NCBI GenBank assembly: GCA_003993805.1
Contig: RSEF01000003.1
Span: 36,909,130-36,973,129 of the forward strand
Length of the DNA stretch: 64,000 nt
Origin: Himantopus leucocephalus
Taxonomy: Eukaryota > Chordata > Aves > Charadriiformes > Recurvirostridae
Direction of reading: 5' to 3'
The position numbers and the translations under genes were made by a program. Shown here piece by piece: positions 11,601-22,600 of the stretch. How positions within the stretch are numbered: the stretch's first letter is position 1; each line of letters begins with the position of its first letter. The notes beneath the pieces were generated by a model. The model had not been told where the DNA came from, made no database searches, and saw only the letters and a program-made list of their open reading frames with translations.

Positions 11601-11712
11601 GCTAGATGATTTTCTGTTACAGACATGCAAAAATAACACTTTGTAATCAACTTTCCTCAGAATAATTCTCCAGTTACAGAGGGGCTTCAAAACAGAATAT
11701 ATAAAAACTGAA
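11601..11712. repeat. First copy of near-identical pair split by an n
   Basis: This ~111-bp stretch (CTAGATGATTTTCTGTTACA... to ...AAAACTGAA) recurs at 11714-11848 with a few substitutions and one 23-bp insertion. The single n at 11713 lies exactly between the copies. Most likely both are alleles or contig ends of one locus that the assembler failed to merge. Confidence 0.9.
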
Positions 11713-11713
11713 N

Positions 11714-11848
11714 ACTAGATGATTTTCTGTTATAGACATGCAAAAATAACACTTTGTAGCACTGAGTTCCTCTCCTTTGTAATCAACTTTCCTCAGAATA
11801 ATTGTCCAGTTACAGAGGGGCTTCAAAACAGAATATATAAAAACTGAA
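11714..11848. repeat. Second copy of near-identical pair split by an n
   Basis: Matches 11601-11712 apart from TTACAGAC/TTATAGAC, AATTCTCC/AATTGTCC and an extra 23 nt after CACTTTGTA that itself ends CTTTGTA, so the indel is flanked by a short repeat. This is what two haplotypes of one locus would look like. Confidence 0.9.
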
Positions 11849-11989
11849 GAAAAAATTAACTAAGATATAATTTGATTAAGCTCAAAGTAGACTCTAATTT
11901 TTCCCTCTCCTTAACAAAAAGCAAACTCTTTAGTATCACAAGCCCTGATAAAAAGGTATTCTAGGTACGTCATATGAGAATGAATTTAA

Positions 11990-12430
11990 TGTTAAAAAAT
12001 AATTGGAACAATTTAATTACCTTTAGCATATCAGCTGTCAGAACTGTTGTTGGTATGCCTAACCCTTAATTAGTAATGACTTATGATTGATTAATGGACT
12101 CAAAAGAGGTTTAATCTCGGGCTATGTAAAGTGTATTAAAAAAAATGAAAGGGGCTTGTACTTTCACTGACTAGTTAACCTTTCAGAGATACAGCTTTCA
12201 TTTTGATGTCCTCAGAGGTCAAAGGACATCCCAGCTGCTTTTGCAGCAGAGCTCTTCATTTAGACAGCCAACAAGAAGCAAAGATTAGGGAGAAGTTTTA
12301 TTAGAACCTAGTAATTAACAAACCCTGCATATATGTATTCTCATTAGACTGAAAATTAATGTGTTGCTGAGTCATGTTGCCATAATTAACTTTAGATAAA
12401 ATTTAAAATGCTTTTAGATTTTTGTGGTGA
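11990..12430. promoter_or_regulatory. Candidate conserved non-coding element
   Basis: Repeat-free AT-rich stretch with several homeodomain-type TAATTA/TTAATTA cores, a nuclear-receptor DR1-like site AGGTCAAAGGACA (12216-12228), and TGCTGAGTCA (12364-12373), which matches a MAF/AP-1 half-element. A 7-bp inverted repeat GATGTCC/GGACATC (12205-12211 and 12224-12230) brackets the DR1 site. Developmental enhancers often have this look, but conservation was not tested, so this is inference. Confidence 0.3.
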
Positions 12431-12750
12431 TTTTTTTTCTGCTCTTTCCTTTGGAGTTAGCTTTCTGAAGCATGCATGTTTTTCATAGGTTCAGAAGTAT
12501 AAATTACAAGGTTCCCACATAAAGTTAAATTTGATCATTAAGCCATTGACGTTAGTAGGTTGTGCTGCCAAGCCGTTTGCCCCACTCTGGCAGCACTCGT
12601 TCTTCAAGGCCAGAAGAGGATTCAGGAGGACAGCATCAGAGGTTGTCAGTCTATCTCAAAAAGAAGGTGGCAGCAGCAAAAGAGAGCGTACAAGTAGGTA
12701 ACAGAAATGAACAGAGGTGCTAATATAGTTTTTGTTTGAGCAGAAAATGC

Positions 12751-12861
12751 CTAGGCTTTTCAGCAAGGTACCAATGGCTTGGTAGAGTCAACCAAACTGA
12801 GTCTGCCAAACTCAGTTTGAGGATTTACAGACAGTAAACAACTTTTCACAGATAAATCCAG
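12751..12861. repeat. First copy of second n-split pair
   Basis: A 111-bp stretch starting CTAGGCTTTTCAGCAAGG and ending GATAAATCCAG, repeated at 12863-12973 with three substitutions and no gaps. A single n at 12862 separates them. Read as two haplotype or contig-end versions of one locus. Confidence 0.92.
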
Positions 12862-12862
12862 N

Positions 12863-12973
12863 CTAGGCTTTTCAGCAAGGTACCAATGGCTTTGTAGAGT
12901 CAACCAAATTGAGTCTGCCAAACTCAGTGTGAGGATTTACAGACAGTAAACAACTTTTCACAGATAAATCCAG
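12863..12973. repeat. Second copy of second n-split pair
   Basis: Same 111 bp as 12751-12861 with differences GGCTTG/GGCTTT, AAACTGAG/AAATTGAG and CAGTTTGAGG/CAGTGTGAGG. The copy length is almost the same as in the 11.6-kb pair, which points to an assembly parameter rather than biology. Confidence 0.92.
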
Positions 12974-14948
12974 TGTGCCATCTCTTTGGATGTTCCAAAG
13001 AATGAATAAACAAAATGGGGATTTGCTATACTTGCAAGTTCTTCATCATCACCTGTAAGTGGAAGGGATCTACTTGTAAGGTAGAAGAGATGGGGGAATA
13101 CTTAGAATTTAACATAATTTTTTCCGAAGGTCATAACCTTAACTGCTGGCTGAGGATATATTTTGGTGCTTTCATTATTGCTAACTCTCAGTCACAAACA
13201 GATCATCAAACCAATTTTAAAATCATCTTGTAAATAGAAGAAGAAAACCCCAAACATTCAGCAACTTAGCTTGCTTGGGTAAATAGTTTGTTCACAGTAT
13301 TTGCAACATCATACCCATATTATATCATAAAACATACTGTGACTGCAGTACAAGTGAAAAATCAGACTGGTGAAAATATGGCTCATGACTTCGAATATTC
13401 ATTGCTTCAGGCTTCTTATAACCCAAAGTCTATCTGCTTAAAAATCTTGGCAGAAAAAAGGTCCCTGTGGAAAGTAATGTTAAAACAATAAGAAGGAAGA
13501 GTCAAATCAATATAATTATGTATTGGTCCACTTTTATTCAACCATCAACCTTTTCACTGTCTCATCACTTGAGATAACAAAGCATTCACTGTGTCCATAT
13601 GATTTCATCACTCTTTTTCTTGGTTCCCTGAAGCTTGGTGGTTTTCATCTTTCATCAGTGAGTTGACGTTGCCCCTCAGTTTTTTGCTTCCACGGCTAGC
13701 TTCCATGGGAGCCCTAAGTACAAGGCAGCATGATTAGCATTTTTTTCTCCAACTGGGAATATTTTTAAAGGCCCAGGTGGTGGAAACATATTCGTTTCCT
13801 GTCATAAATATATTTTAATACATAAATTCAAGACAAAAGAGAAAATCGCAGAAGGTGTCTCTGGGCAGTGCCATCACTCACACTGTTACCACAGAACTCT
13901 GCCTCATTTGTACTGGTGTTTTGTCAAAACTAACTCATTTCCAGACCACTTTTTGACCTGTCATGGGGGAATATTATTCAGTAGCAAAATTTATTATGAC
14001 ACATTTCTGTGAGTTATTTCAAATTCATTTAGGCTTTGCGAATACCATCTGCTAGAACCTAAGATCAACTATTTTCATGTTTCCAAGTGACTAAGGCAAG
14101 TTTGCAAAACCGGTTTTGTCTAATAATTTGGGAAATTTTGCACTAGATTTTCTTTTCCATTCTGATTCAGATAAGGCACAGAGTTATGAAGAAAATTGTC
14201 CTGTCAGTGATTTTCTGTGTATGACAGAAAAGGGTAAAGATGCAGTTATTAAATGCACAAAACTGCTGCAATATGCCCAGTCCCAGAAGAGAAATGTTAA
14301 AGTACAAGAGTTTTGTTTTTAATTTACTGCGGTTGTAAAAGAAGATTCCAAATGCTTTAACAAACATAGCACTGAACAAAGTAAACAAAGCTAGCTGGTT
14401 TCTTTAATGAGGAAATCAGACTGTGTAAGAGGATATTATATTGATTTATAAGAGGATATTACATTGATTTATAGCTCTTAAAATACAGATAGCAAACCAT
14501 GGACACACATCGTCAATCAATCAATCCTTAGTTGACGGTGTTCTTAAGGCCTGAACCTTTTTAAGAAAAAAAAAATTAAATTTGGCAAGATCCTGAATAA
14601 ATAAATAGAACCATTGTCTTTCACCTTGCATTTGGCTAGAGGGTGTTTGCATTTACACGACATTTAACATGGGCACTAACTTTTTGTAGTACAAGGGAGA
14701 GAAGCCTTAGGTTGGCTGACTTCTCACCCTTACAGAAAAGCTTAATAAACTCCAGCTTCTGTCCCTCAGAACTGTCATTTATTGATTTTGAAGATGAAGA
14801 GTAAAAATAAGGAGACTAAACAACTACATCCAAGCCATGTAGCCAAATTAGCATTTTTATAGGAAAGCAAAATCTTTCATTTTTGTTTTAAACCTGGTTT
14901 TCCCAGAGTTACGGGCTATAACTGTGGACGTATGTGGAAAATAAATAT
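12974..14948. other. Gene-free unique DNA
   Basis: No gene or interspersed repeat recognised. The only internal structure is a 22-bp tandem duplication with one mismatch (AAGAGGATATTATATTGATT / AAGAGGATATTACATTGATT) at 14428-14472. Confidence 0.5.
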
Positions 14949-15026
14949 GGCCAAATTCTGACCTCAGTTACACTTGTACAGTCCCATTAAACTTAATAGT
15001 TCTCAATGGGTGTAAGTGATGGCAGG
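14949..15026. repeat. Ancient palindromic amniote repeat fragment
   Basis: GGCCAAATTCTGACCTCAGTTACAC at the left and a decayed GTGTAAGTGATGGCAG arm at the right are approximate inverted repeats around CCCATTAAACTTAATAG...CAATGGG. This matches my memory of an old, hairpin-like interspersed repeat found across turtles, crocodilians and birds. Its class (old CR1-derived or DNA-transposon-like) I cannot settle. Confidence 0.5.
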
Positions 15027-16749
15027 GTAAGTGTAATGGGTGTAAGTGATTGTAACCGGAACCCTTGTCAGAGCTCCTCAGCTGGCAGGGAATGAAATAT
15101 GGAATGTCTTGATGCTAGAGTTTCCTGTGCTCAGTGAAAACTTTATGGAACAATTTTATGGAACAATGCATGTCTGGAAAAACAAATCCCACAGATCATT
15201 TATAATCCATACCTTGCACGTGCTTAAGCATGTTATTCTCTTCGCCTCCGTCCCCAGCCCTGCGGAGCTGAGGAGGAGTGTCCTGGGACCACTGCTGGTT
15301 CCACGTCGGTGCTCAGGTATAGCTGCTATTTGTGGAGCATCTTAAAATTACATTTTCAAAACCAGTTTTTTCCCTTTGTCAGAGCAGTTTCCACTGAGCG
15401 AATTACATCTCTATAAAGAACATTAAGCGGTGGATATCCTGTGGGATTTGGGAGTGTTTCTCAAATCTGAGGTCTGGATAGTCAATTGTTTTGGTGTGGG
15501 AGGGGGCATAGGTATCCATGTCACCTTCCACCACTCACTGACTTGTATGGGCAGAAACTCCACACATATGAGCCACAGTGTACTCCAGAAGGCCTTTTCC
15601 AAATCCTCTAGAAGTAAGGAGTGCAAGACAAAGCACGGCTGCCCCACAGATGAGGCAGAGACTAAGCTGAATTCCTGTCATAAATATGAAAACTTTCCCA
15701 CAAATATTTGCCCATGATTGGTGTCAGGGGCTCTTGGTTGCAAGTTTTTGTCATCTGCACCTGTAATTCATTTTAGCAATGCAGCTATTACAGGGTACAG
15801 TTGTACAGGCAGAAAGCTACCCCCACCCACCCCCCGCCCAGCAATTACAGTCGTGTACATTTGGGTGAGACAGTCCTAGAGCAGCAGCTTTGCCTGATGT
15901 TTCCTTCATACCCTTATTGGCTTGCTTGTCTTCGGTGAAGTCTGTGCAGCTGTATCGGTTCCGGTTTCTGGTTGGTAATTCTGGATGGCATCTGATCCAG
16001 CTGGCGTCAGTCCTCCCTGTCAGCTTGAAAAATGACAAGAGAGGGTGGAGGCTCCCCATTGTCATTCAAGGAAAAACATGGCATCTGCTCTTGTTTATGC
16101 TCCTATTTCTGTTTGCTATTTGTATATCCATTGGTTTCTGCAAAACGTTGACGTTTTATCTTCTAGTACAATTCTGGTACTGATTCCCAATTCCATATCT
16201 GACCTCATAATACACGTATGTTTAGCAGACGTGGTTATGCATTTGACATACATGGCATGATGTGCCGCCTATGCATGATGTAGGTGCAGAGAGGCGTTGA
16301 GGTGGCACAGCTATATCTTAACAGTTATATCTTAACTAACCCTTTCAATTTGTTTAAGGATAATTAGTCAATCCTCCCTATCCAAGTTGAACTCAAGCAA
16401 AACCGAAAATACAGAGTGCCCTTTACCAAATTTGGAAATACCTGAGATTTGTCCTGCTCTAAAAAGCATTGTAAGTTTTCAAAATCTTGTCTCAGAAGCT
16501 CAGAGGAGTGTATTTCTCTGGCATTTTGAGTACAGCAGCTAACAAATTAAGCTTTTGTTTACTTAGAAACTTATATACATTTACTTTGTTTTCTGTTACT
16601 GTAATATATATATATACATTTCTTTTCATATCCTGTCATTCAATTTTTTTTTTCTCTTTACAAAAACAAAATATTCAAACATATTTGACATGTCCACAAG
16701 AAGAAAAGCATCTTCTCTGACACTTTCTTCAAATCCAAACTTCACTATG
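15027..16749. other. Gene-free unique DNA
   Basis: Nothing identified. Frames at 15046-15345 and 15430-15717 are not supported by splice sites or similarity. A C-rich run (CCCCCACCCACCCCCCGCCC) lies near 15820-15840. Confidence 0.5.
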
Positions 16750-16975
16750 GATGATCTTTCTACCTTGGTAAGCCACTTAATTTCTCAGTTCTTTGCCTGT
16801 AAAATAAAGCTGACTTATCTTTCCTTCTTTCACACTGTACCTTGTTTATTTATAATCTCAGGGTCAATGAGTGCATTTTATTAGGGATTTGTATAGTCCA
16901 TGGCACAACGGGATATGACATTGGTTATGACCTCCAGGCAGTCTTATAATACAGTACTTAGTAATAAATAAAATT
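16750..16975 (+). mobile_element. Old MIR-like SINE mosaic
   Basis: ACCTTGGTAAGCCACTTAATTTCTCAG followed by TGCCTGTAAAATA matches the MIR SINE core (ACCTTGGGCAAGTCACTTAA...CTGTAAAATG). The downstream part, GTATAGTCCATGGCACAACGGG, GGTTATGACCTCCAGG and TAATACAGTACTTAGTAATAAATA, matches the old sauropsid tail type (CTAGCACAATGGGG...GGGACCTCTAGG...TAATACAAATAATAAATA). The copy is strongly diverged, as expected for an element older than birds. The GTAAGC at 16768 looks like a splice donor but is part of this repeat. Confidence 0.55.
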
Positions 16976-17420
16976 TATACTTGTTGTTATAAACTACACT
17001 AGGTTTTCATTACTGCACAGCTCAGGAGACCAATACGAAAACTGGAGACTGCAGCAAAGCAATGTGACAGAGGAAAAAGATGTTCGGGCAAAGCTGGCAC
17101 ACTGTTGACAGAGGAATCTCTGAGGGTGTAAGGGTGGCGCATCTCAGCTGTGCCATCATTATTATCATTCCCATCTGAAGCCAAAAGACATGGGAATGAC
17201 TGTATATCTAAGAATATATATATATGTATTTAGTACCCTAAACTAAATTTAGGGGGGATTATTTTTGATGTCAAGTTACTCCCAAGTCCCTTTGCATGGT
17301 TGTAGAGTTAATGTGGACAGACAACCCGGTGGCTGGACCAGGCTGCTGCTACTAATACTTTGTTTGGTGAAGTCTACTGCCAAAGGGATAGATTTCATTC
17401 CACCTTCTGTTTCTTTTTTC
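16976..17420. other. Gene-free unique DNA
   Basis: No gene or repeat seen apart from a short TA-rich tract near 17212-17225. Confidence 0.5.
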
Positions 17421-17480
17421 GGGGGCGGGGGGGGAGGCAATCTGTGTGTCCATGTATGTGTGCGTGCGTGTGTACGTGTG
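17421..17480. repeat. G-run plus TG/CG alternating tract
   Basis: GGGGGCGGGGGGGGAGG (17421-17437) is followed by an alternating purine-pyrimidine tract of TG, TA and CG steps to about 17480. The first part could fold as a G-quadruplex on the plus strand and the second has Z-DNA-forming character. The long plus and minus frames over this spot (78 and 145 codons) come from the simple sequence and are not genes. Confidence 0.8.
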
Positions 17481-18540
17481 ATAAATTGCATGCTGTGCTG
17501 AAAAGCAGCCTGCTCAGAGATTGGGTATAGCAATGGGAACATCAGAGAAAAGAGATGTGTAACACAGAGTCTGAAAGGATGTGTAATTTGAAGTAGAATG
17601 AAGAACGACAGGAAGAAAGGCAAATAGTGCATATGCGGAATACAGCCATAAAACTCATCTGAAAAGGTGGAGAGAAACAGAAAATCAAGCGATAAGATAC
17701 ATTTGGGCCTCAAGAGTTCATGTATGCTTGGCTACTGGGGATCCTGAGTAGCAAAAAAAGCAGCAGGAGTAATATGGAAGAAAGTATTCAGCAGCTGTTT
17801 ACTTCTCTAGCTGTCTTAGGAACTGAGATGTCAATGTGAAGAGAAATGCGTCAGAAGCACAGAGAGCCCTGCTGCTCCGTCTTCTCCCAAACATCACAGG
17901 AGAGATTCTGCAGTCATGGGGGCAGGAGGCAGCAGAGCTGCACAGGCTCACTATTTTCCAGCAAAACAAAGTGATATAGAGCAATGCAAAGGGAGTAGTA
18001 AAAACGCTATTTACAGCTATTTAACAAACTGCTCCCCAAATGATATTCCTCTCATACAGATGTAAATAAAATGCTGACTTTTATTATGCTGCACTGAGAA
18101 GGCAATGTGAACAATCCCATCTAATAGCTAACTGTAAGCTGAAACACTCTCTACCATAAATTCTGTCCATTTTTACTGCAGTTTTTGGTGCGCTGATGCT
18201 GACCACAACATTTTCCAGGGTTCTGTTTGTGTTAAGGATCCCCGATGGATTTCAATGAGTTATGCGGCTAGTGCAGCTTTGAGAGCACTATTACTTGAAT
18301 GCTTGGAGGCATCAGTTAATTTTTGAAGGCTGTCATAGGCATAAAATAGACCACTAAATAATCACAAGAAAATTCTATTTGGTTTTAAGAAAGTATTTTT
18401 CCCTTCTGTGATACAATCTTCTTGTCTTGCTGTCTTTTGTTAAACAAATAAACAAATTATCCCAGGTTGACGCTCATTAGATTTCTTTAATATTCACAGT
18501 AAAATCTCTGATGCCATACTGCTTCGCTGCTCAGCAACAT
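17481..18540. other. Gene-free unique DNA
   Basis: AT-rich. No gene, RNA or repeat recognised. Confidence 0.5.
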
Positions 18541-18658
18541 CTTTTTCACGATAACAATGGGAGATAAAACTTTCTGTACATACTGTAATCAGTGTAATTT
18601 ATTTATGTCACAAAATTATGCTGATTTATAGCTGTTGAGTATCTGACATTTTTCTTTT
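18541..18658. repeat. 118-bp direct repeat, copy 1
   Basis: Identical to 19433-19550 except for one base (TACATACTG here, TACACACTG there). The copies lie 892 bp apart in the same orientation, and the 774 bp between them is not duplicated. On the minus strand this copy carries the last ten codons, stop and AATAAA-type signal of the candidate exon at 19518-19643, but not its beginning. Confidence 0.95.
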
Positions 18659-19432
18659 CATGGTTTCAAATAGCGAGGCCTCTTGGTACCAGTGCTGAGG
18701 AAACTTTGCTCATCAGTGTCAGAACACAGCCCTGCGACGTGCTGGGCTGATCCTGAAGAGCTCCGGGCACCCTTAGCTCCTGGGGGCACCCAAGGGCCTC
18801 ACAGAAGATGCCTGCTGCATCTACCCCTCTAGATTCAGGGTCTTATTCTGCAAAACAAAATTCCCACTGAAGTCAGCGTGAGCTATTCGCAGGCACACTG
18901 AAAGCCCATTTCTTCACTTAATCACCAGGTAATAAATTGTAAGGTACCACACTGAAGTCTGTGAGTTACATGAACTTAAAACTAGTCTAAGTGAGTAGAA
19001 GTGTGGTTCCGGGGACCGTGACCAAGAATAAATAATTGTTCTTCTTAAAATCAGACTTCCAGTATTTATGTACTTCTTTAAGGTAAAATCTACAATAATG
19101 AAGGAAAAGTAAGTTCTGTTACTATGGAAAAAATACTCAGAAGTGGTGTATCTTCTTCTCTATGTCTGACAGGAGTGCCAGTCTTTTGATTTTTGTTTGC
19201 TTCCAGCACTGCATATAGTTACAATACGGCATGTCGCTCTCATTTGGCAATGATGTGTGAAATTGTTCATGATGATTAACCTCTTCAGGGACTTCAGAGA
19301 ACAGAACTACTGCAACTTACAGGATTATTTTTAGTTCCCCGGGAGATTTACTGCCTCCAAAGAAGTTTTGCTGAGGTATATCGCCTGACGAAAGACATCT
19401 TTTAGAGTATGCTCCCACCCCTAAATGAACAC

Positions 19433-19550
19433 CTTTTTCACGATAACAATGGGAGATAAAACTTTCTGTACACACTGTAATCAGTGTAATTTATTTATGT
19501 CACAAAATTATGCTGATTTATAGCTGTTGAGTATCTGACATTTTTCTTTT
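19433..19550. repeat. 118-bp direct repeat, copy 2
   Basis: Second copy of the duplication described at 18541. The termini are not TG...CA and no target duplication is seen, so an LTR pair is unlikely. A recent local duplication or a scaffolding artefact similar to the 111-bp pairs at 11-13 kb are the main options. Confidence 0.95.
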
Positions 19551-19643
19551 GTATAAATATTGTGGAGTTTCAATTAACTTTAATAACTCTCCAGTTGCTT
19601 CCCCTGTTTTATTTTCTTTGGCATCTTTCCTCTTCCTTCTCCC
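19518..19643 (-). CDS. Candidate terminal exon, unidentified, Lys-rich
   Basis: On the minus strand a pyrimidine-rich stretch ending GTTTTCCACAG is a strong splice acceptor. It is followed by 41 open codons starting Gly-Arg-Arg-Lys-Arg-Lys and ending Asp-Thr-Gln-Gln-Leu, then TAA. The downstream minus sequence has an AATAAA within about 30 nt of the stop. The peptide is basic and hydrophilic, with a middle stretch Glu-Leu-Leu-Lys-Leu-Ile. I do not recognise it. AT-rich DNA yields Lys-rich frames by chance and no upstream exon was found, so confidence is low. The last ten codons, stop and signal are duplicated at 18541-18658. Confidence 0.22.
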   Translation of the reverse strand, partial: GRRKRKDAKENKTGEATGELLKLIETPQYLYKRKMSDTQQL

Positions 19644-22600
19644 CTGTGGAAAACAAAAAAACATCTCAACAAACAAAAACTGTACTTGTTGTACATAGAC
19701 TTCTGTGTCACAGAGCTCTGACACTCCAATAGAAGTTCTCCCGTAGCTGTTTATGTCCTGACTGTTCCCTTTCTTAAGAGCACATGTACAGAAGTATTTT
19801 TTTACACTTTACAGAAGCGTGTATTTTTACAGAATAATGTAGAATAGCATTTACATTAAAATAAAAGACATAAAGTAAAAAAACAAAGAACATCACAGAC
19901 ATATTAGATGAGGGTACAATTATCAGATGTATTGAAGAGTGATCAAGGCTATCACCACAGCAAGATTTTAGCGTGTTTATTAACACCTCTGCATCTTCCC
20001 ATGTATGAATTTTAACGCAAGTAAATATTTAAGTCAGTTTCAAAGAGTGCCTATTTCCTCCTGCAAACCACTTATGCCTTTTCACTATCAGCAACTGCAG
20101 CAAAACATAAAGGATACTTTCAAAATGCAATCTCACATTCCAATAAAATTCCAGTATTTCTTAAGAACATACCTGAAGTCTAAAAGTAACTATGCTGAGT
20201 CGTACAAACACCCCCCCCCCACCAGTTTCAGAACAACAGCACTGCCATTATTGTTAGTGCCATAGCAACTGCCTTTTGATGAACATTTCCCAAAGAGTAA
20301 GTCTGAGGTAGATAATTTTATAAGCAACTTTTTAATAAGTTTCTGGAAGCAGGACATAAGGAAATGCCTCCATGTGAATATCCACCAACTCCCCCACACA
20401 CACCCCTAGTATCTCTGGCAATGGAAATAAAAAGTTATTTCTTGGATGATCTTCCCATACATAGACCTCTTGACTCAGAACTTCAATGTTTCACCCTCTT
20501 GTGTTCATCCACGTAAAGCAGATCTTTGGAGTAGTTCCCTAACTTCTTACTGGCTTTTTAGGAGAATAACCTTGAACTGCACATGTAGTACTTTCCACAT
20601 CCATGACTTTCTGAATGACTGAACAGGAAATTGCTAATAGAAAGTCTGAAGGACAGCAGCGCACCACGGGATCCATATTTCCCTTAATATCAGTATTTCT
20701 AAGCCATCAGTAGGTTTCTCAAAAAAACCACAGGTCCACTTTGGCAACCAAACTAATTGTACAAGAACACTGATGGATGTAAATCAGAGGTGAAAATGGA
20801 GATAGATATCTTCATTTCTATACAAATGGAGATAAAGCAACTTCCAACATCTTGTCTTCAGTGCACTTCACTCCCTCACCCTCCCAGTCAAAGGCAGAAC
20901 AGAACGCATGCTTGCACCAAAGGATTTTTAAGGCATCCCCCAGAACATTTGCCGGTGCAGTAACATTGACACTAATTCACATCTGTCACTATGTTTCAAA
21001 AATCTGTAAGCATGAGAAAAATCACCCACACCAGTCAAAGAACTCTGCTTCTCTTCACTTTCTCCCAATCTACAACAGACTCATAGGTTCAATTAGCTAG
21101 TCCTATTTCCAGGTTCACCAGTCAGATTCAGAAGCCCACTACACAGAGCTAGAAGCAAAGGCCTTACGGTACCAACTAAACTCATGAAAGGAAACAGCTG
21201 TGTCCAAATCAAAGAGTAATTTGCTCCACAGTGGAGATGAAAAATTCTTAATGGGATGAACAGCAGCTATGACAAATAGGGCAATCTGGATTTATTAGGC
21301 GGTTGATTTAATTTGCTGGAAAAGTGTTTTGTAGCACCCATAATATGTAAATATTAAAACCTATTTTCTTGAAGAATGTACCAGAATTTCAGATATATGA
21401 AATGACTATTTTTACTAGAAAATTAAGGTGATTTACAGCTAAAAATTAAGGCTGAACAAATACATGGAGAAAAGCTTTTAAAAATTAGGCAAAGAAATTA
21501 TTATATGACAAATATTTCCCCTACTTTATGTACAGAAATAGAAGACAAAATGGCCTTAAATGCTCAGATGTATATATGAACCCAAAGTTAATAATACTTT
21601 AGGGTCTTTGACAAAGTTTTTCAGAAGTGGTGCAATCCATATTTCATCACAATTTCATATCTTTTTTTCATCTGAACCTAAATTCTGCCTAGGCAGTTTC
21701 AGCATTTACTTATGTTTACTGTATACAGATTCTGCTTGATTGATGAGTGATAGGCAGTGTCCCTGCAGGCTGCTAATTGGGTACACACCTGAAGATACCT
21801 GCAAAAATGTCTGTGAGCTACTAGCTGGAAGCAATGCATCTTGAAGTGATGGAATATTACCTTACAAATACAAGCAAGAGTTATATATCAAAGGATGCAT
21901 ATGTTCCCAAAAGAAAATCCACCAGTGAGTTAACAGATTTTATTTTAATGACATTATTTTTCTTTACTTAAAAATATTGTATTATCACAATTCTCTTGTG
22001 AAATGTTTCATTTCAATGGTATGAGATTAATTTATCAGAGTGTTTGTGTTGCTAAAGAATCTCCAGATGTTTCATCTTTTTGTTTAAGAAAACTTTTTTT
22101 CTGAAATTTGATTTTTCACTGAATGGTTTTCAAACACTGAAATTAGTGTTTAAAAAGTGCATCATTTGAGCACATATATACATTTTTATTATATTCACAA
22201 ATATATGAAATTATTAGTTGTATACAATGAAACATTTTTATGCTTCACCCTTGGGTTAGATAGAAATAAAAGTAGGTTACTTAAAAATCTAATGGAACCA
22301 GAAAATAGAAATGATACCAAGAGGTGTATGTAAATAAGTGAAGTATCTTGTAGGAATGATTTTCTTTCTATCAGGAAAAGGTGGATGTAATAGTCTTAAA
22401 GGAGAAAATTACTTCAGATATGTTTCATTTAATCACTTTTATTATTGACAAAAATGTCTGATTAGAAAGCTTATTCAAAAGAAAAAAGCAGCTGAAAGAA
22501 AGTTGTGTAGAAAGATAATAAATTTTTTTCAAGAAATATGAAACTTTCTCTTGTAAAGATTATGAAATACAGCAACAGTTTTATGTTCTTCATATTTTGT

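Noticed and set aside
16690..16767. Apparent first or internal exon starting ATG with a good GTAAGC donor
   Set aside because: The donor-like CTTGGTAAGCCACTTAA is part of the MIR-like SINE core, and the acceptor is about 40 nt from its pyrimidine tract.
17276..17713. 145-codon minus-strand frame
   Set aside because: It runs through the G-run and TG tract, giving proline- and Thr/His-rich simple sequence; no splice sites.
18541..19550. 118-bp direct repeats as LTRs of a small element
   Set aside because: Ends are not TG...CA, no target duplication, and the inner 774 bp shows no retroelement feature.
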